Assembly (NCBI GenBank): GCA_036877525.1
Contig: JAZGTH010000068.1
Coordinates: forward strand, 3,404,501-3,468,500
Direction of reading: 5' to 3'
Origin: Chromobotia macracanthus
Taxonomy: Eukaryota > Chordata > Actinopteri > Cypriniformes > Botiidae
DNA length: 64,000 nt
The notes under the pieces are model-generated. The model searched no databases and was not told where the DNA came from. It saw only the letters and a list, made by a program, of their open reading frames with translations. A program made the position numbers and the translations under genes. This document shows positions 62,507-64,000 of this stretch, piece after piece (position 1 is the stretch's first letter; the number at the start of each line of letters is the position of its first letter).

Positions 62507-62784
62507 CTGAAGCACAAACAGGAAAATCCACAGCAAAAATCAGACGATACATAAGATCAGCTTGTATTAGAATAGATGGTTTATAAAATTGCTCATGTAC
62601 TGTAGCTTAACTAGTACAGCAAAACATTATCAAAGGCAGTAGCAGATTCAAGTAGTAGATTCAGAAGTATACCTCAAATGCACTGTAGGACACTGGATAA
62701 AATATGAAAGCCATACCAAATCTATGTGTATCAAATTTGATTGATTTAATTGTCTGCACATTAAAACAATGCATTGTGCATTTA

Positions 62785-64000
62785 CAACCCCAAATCCGAA
62801 AAAGTTGGGACAGTGTGGAAAACACAAATAAAAAAAGAAAGTAGTGATTTCTAAATTTACTTTGACTTGTATTTCATTCCAGACAATACAACAGCACATT
62901 ATTTAATGTGTTCCTCATGATTTTTATTGGGGTTTTTTTTCAAAAAAACAAAATTCCTATTTTGGTTCTTGTAACACATTTCAAAAAACGTTGGAACAGG
63001 AGCAATTTAGGGCTAGTAATCAGGTAAATTGGTTAAATAATGATGTGATTTGAAACAGGATGTCAACAGGTGATTGTAATTATGATTTGGTACAAAAGTA
63101 GCATCCAAGAAAGGTCTAGTCCTTTAGGAGCAAAGATGGGCCGAGGATTGCCAGTTTGCCAAAAAATACGTGAGAAAATTATTGAAATGTTTAAAAACAA
63201 TGTTCCTCAAAGAAAGATAGGAAGACATTTGCTTATTTCACCTTCAACAGTGCATAACATAATTAAAAGATTCAAGGAATGTGGAGGAATTTCAGTGCGT
63301 AAAGGACAAGGGCACAAGCCTAAGCTGAACAACCGTGCTCTCCGATCCCTCAGGCAGCACTGCATCAAGAATCGTCATTCATCTATAAGCAATATCACCA
63401 CATGGGCTCAGGACTACTTTGGCAATCCTTTTTCAAGTACCACAATACATAGTTACATCCACAAATGCCAGTTAAAACTGTACTGTGCCAAAAGGAAGCT
63501 CTATGTTAACAGTGTCCAGAAGCGCCGCCGACTTCTCTGGGCTCGGAGGCATCTGGGATGGACCATCACACAGTGGAAACGTGTACTGTGGTCAGATGAA
63601 TCAATATTTCGGGTATTTTTTGGGAGAAATGGACGCCGTGTGCTCCGGACCAAAGAAGAAAAGGATCATCCAGACTGTTACCAGCAACAAGTCCAAAAGC
63701 CAGGGTCTGTCATGGTATGGGGTTGTGTCAGTGCCCTTGGTAAAGGTAACTTGCACTTCTGATGACACCATTAATGCTGAAAAGTACATAGAGATTTTGG
63801 AGCACAATATGCTGCCTTCAAGAAAACATCTTTTCCAGGGACGTCCATGCATATTTCAACAAGATAATGCAAAACCACATTCTGCACACATTACAAAGTC
63901 CTGGCTGCGGAGGAAGAGGATACAGGTACTTGACTGGCCTGCCTGCAGTCCCGATCTGTCCCCAATAGAGAATGTGTTTTGAAGCGCAAAATGTGACAAC
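62785..64000 (+). mobile_element. Tc1/mariner element, decayed, runs off the window
   Basis: Starts CAACCCCAAATCCGAAAAAG after a TA (62783-62784). Transposase from ATG 63136 (MGRGLPVCQKIREK): HTH domain with NNVPQRKIGRHLLISPSTVH and a GRPR-like KGQGHKPK; catalytic block VLWSDES; then frame loss at about 63755 where two bases appear missing; the second frame has QQDNAKPHSAH and DWPACSPDLSPIENV, giving a D,D34E-type triad. Just after ENV another deletion of about 7 bp causes TGA at 63980. Inactive. The right terminus is outside the window. Confidence 0.9.

Overview
This is vertebrate, teleost-type DNA: intron-rich genes with GT-AG junctions, AT-rich introns, Tc1/mariner and DIRS-like elements, and tRNA-derived SINEs of the type common in cypriniform fish. 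There is no operon, CRISPR array or viral gene. Gene names rest on comparing translations with family sequences from memory; no database was searched. Exon ends were placed by hand from splice signals and reading-frame continuity.

Left part (1-34 kb). The 3' end of ap2b1 (AP-2 beta-adaptin ear; last two coding exons 3479-3633 and 7427-7501, +) is followed by the small Ras-like GTPase rasl10b (5' exon ending 11759, coding exons 12568-22945, +). A 47-bp minisatellite array lies just 5' of rasl10b. A heavily disabled gas2l2 relic follows on the - strand (29290-34165). The order and orientation AP2B1(+)/RASL10B(+)/GAS2L2(-) match the human 17q12 cluster as I know it. Introns and intergenic DNA here are packed with Tc1, DIRS, SINE and low-complexity repeats.

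Right part (35-64 kb). fam98c (-, 34972-37320), hnrnpul1 (+, 39077-47631, 15 coding exons, 895 aa), a radial-spoke-head relic of RSPH4A/6A type (+, about 51065-51680), napa (alpha-SNAP, -, 52906-55347, 11 exons, 295 aa), a single-exon hAT-derived ZBED gene (+, 56794-59460, 888 aa) and the ELM2-SANT end of znf541 (-, about 60628-62506). Human counterparts of fam98c, hnrnpul1, rsph6a, napa and znf541 all lie on 19q13, so the window joins two ancestral blocks between gas2l2 and fam98c. A decayed Tc1-like element runs off the right edge.

Most notable: two independent relics of motile-cilium genes (gas2l2 and the rsph gene) within about 22 kb; an apparently lost family start codon in rasl10b; a GC-AG intron in hnrnpul1; a CT microsatellite serving as the polypyrimidine tract of a napa intron; and an unassigned exon-like segment at 27950-28028. 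No novel multi-gene system is evident.
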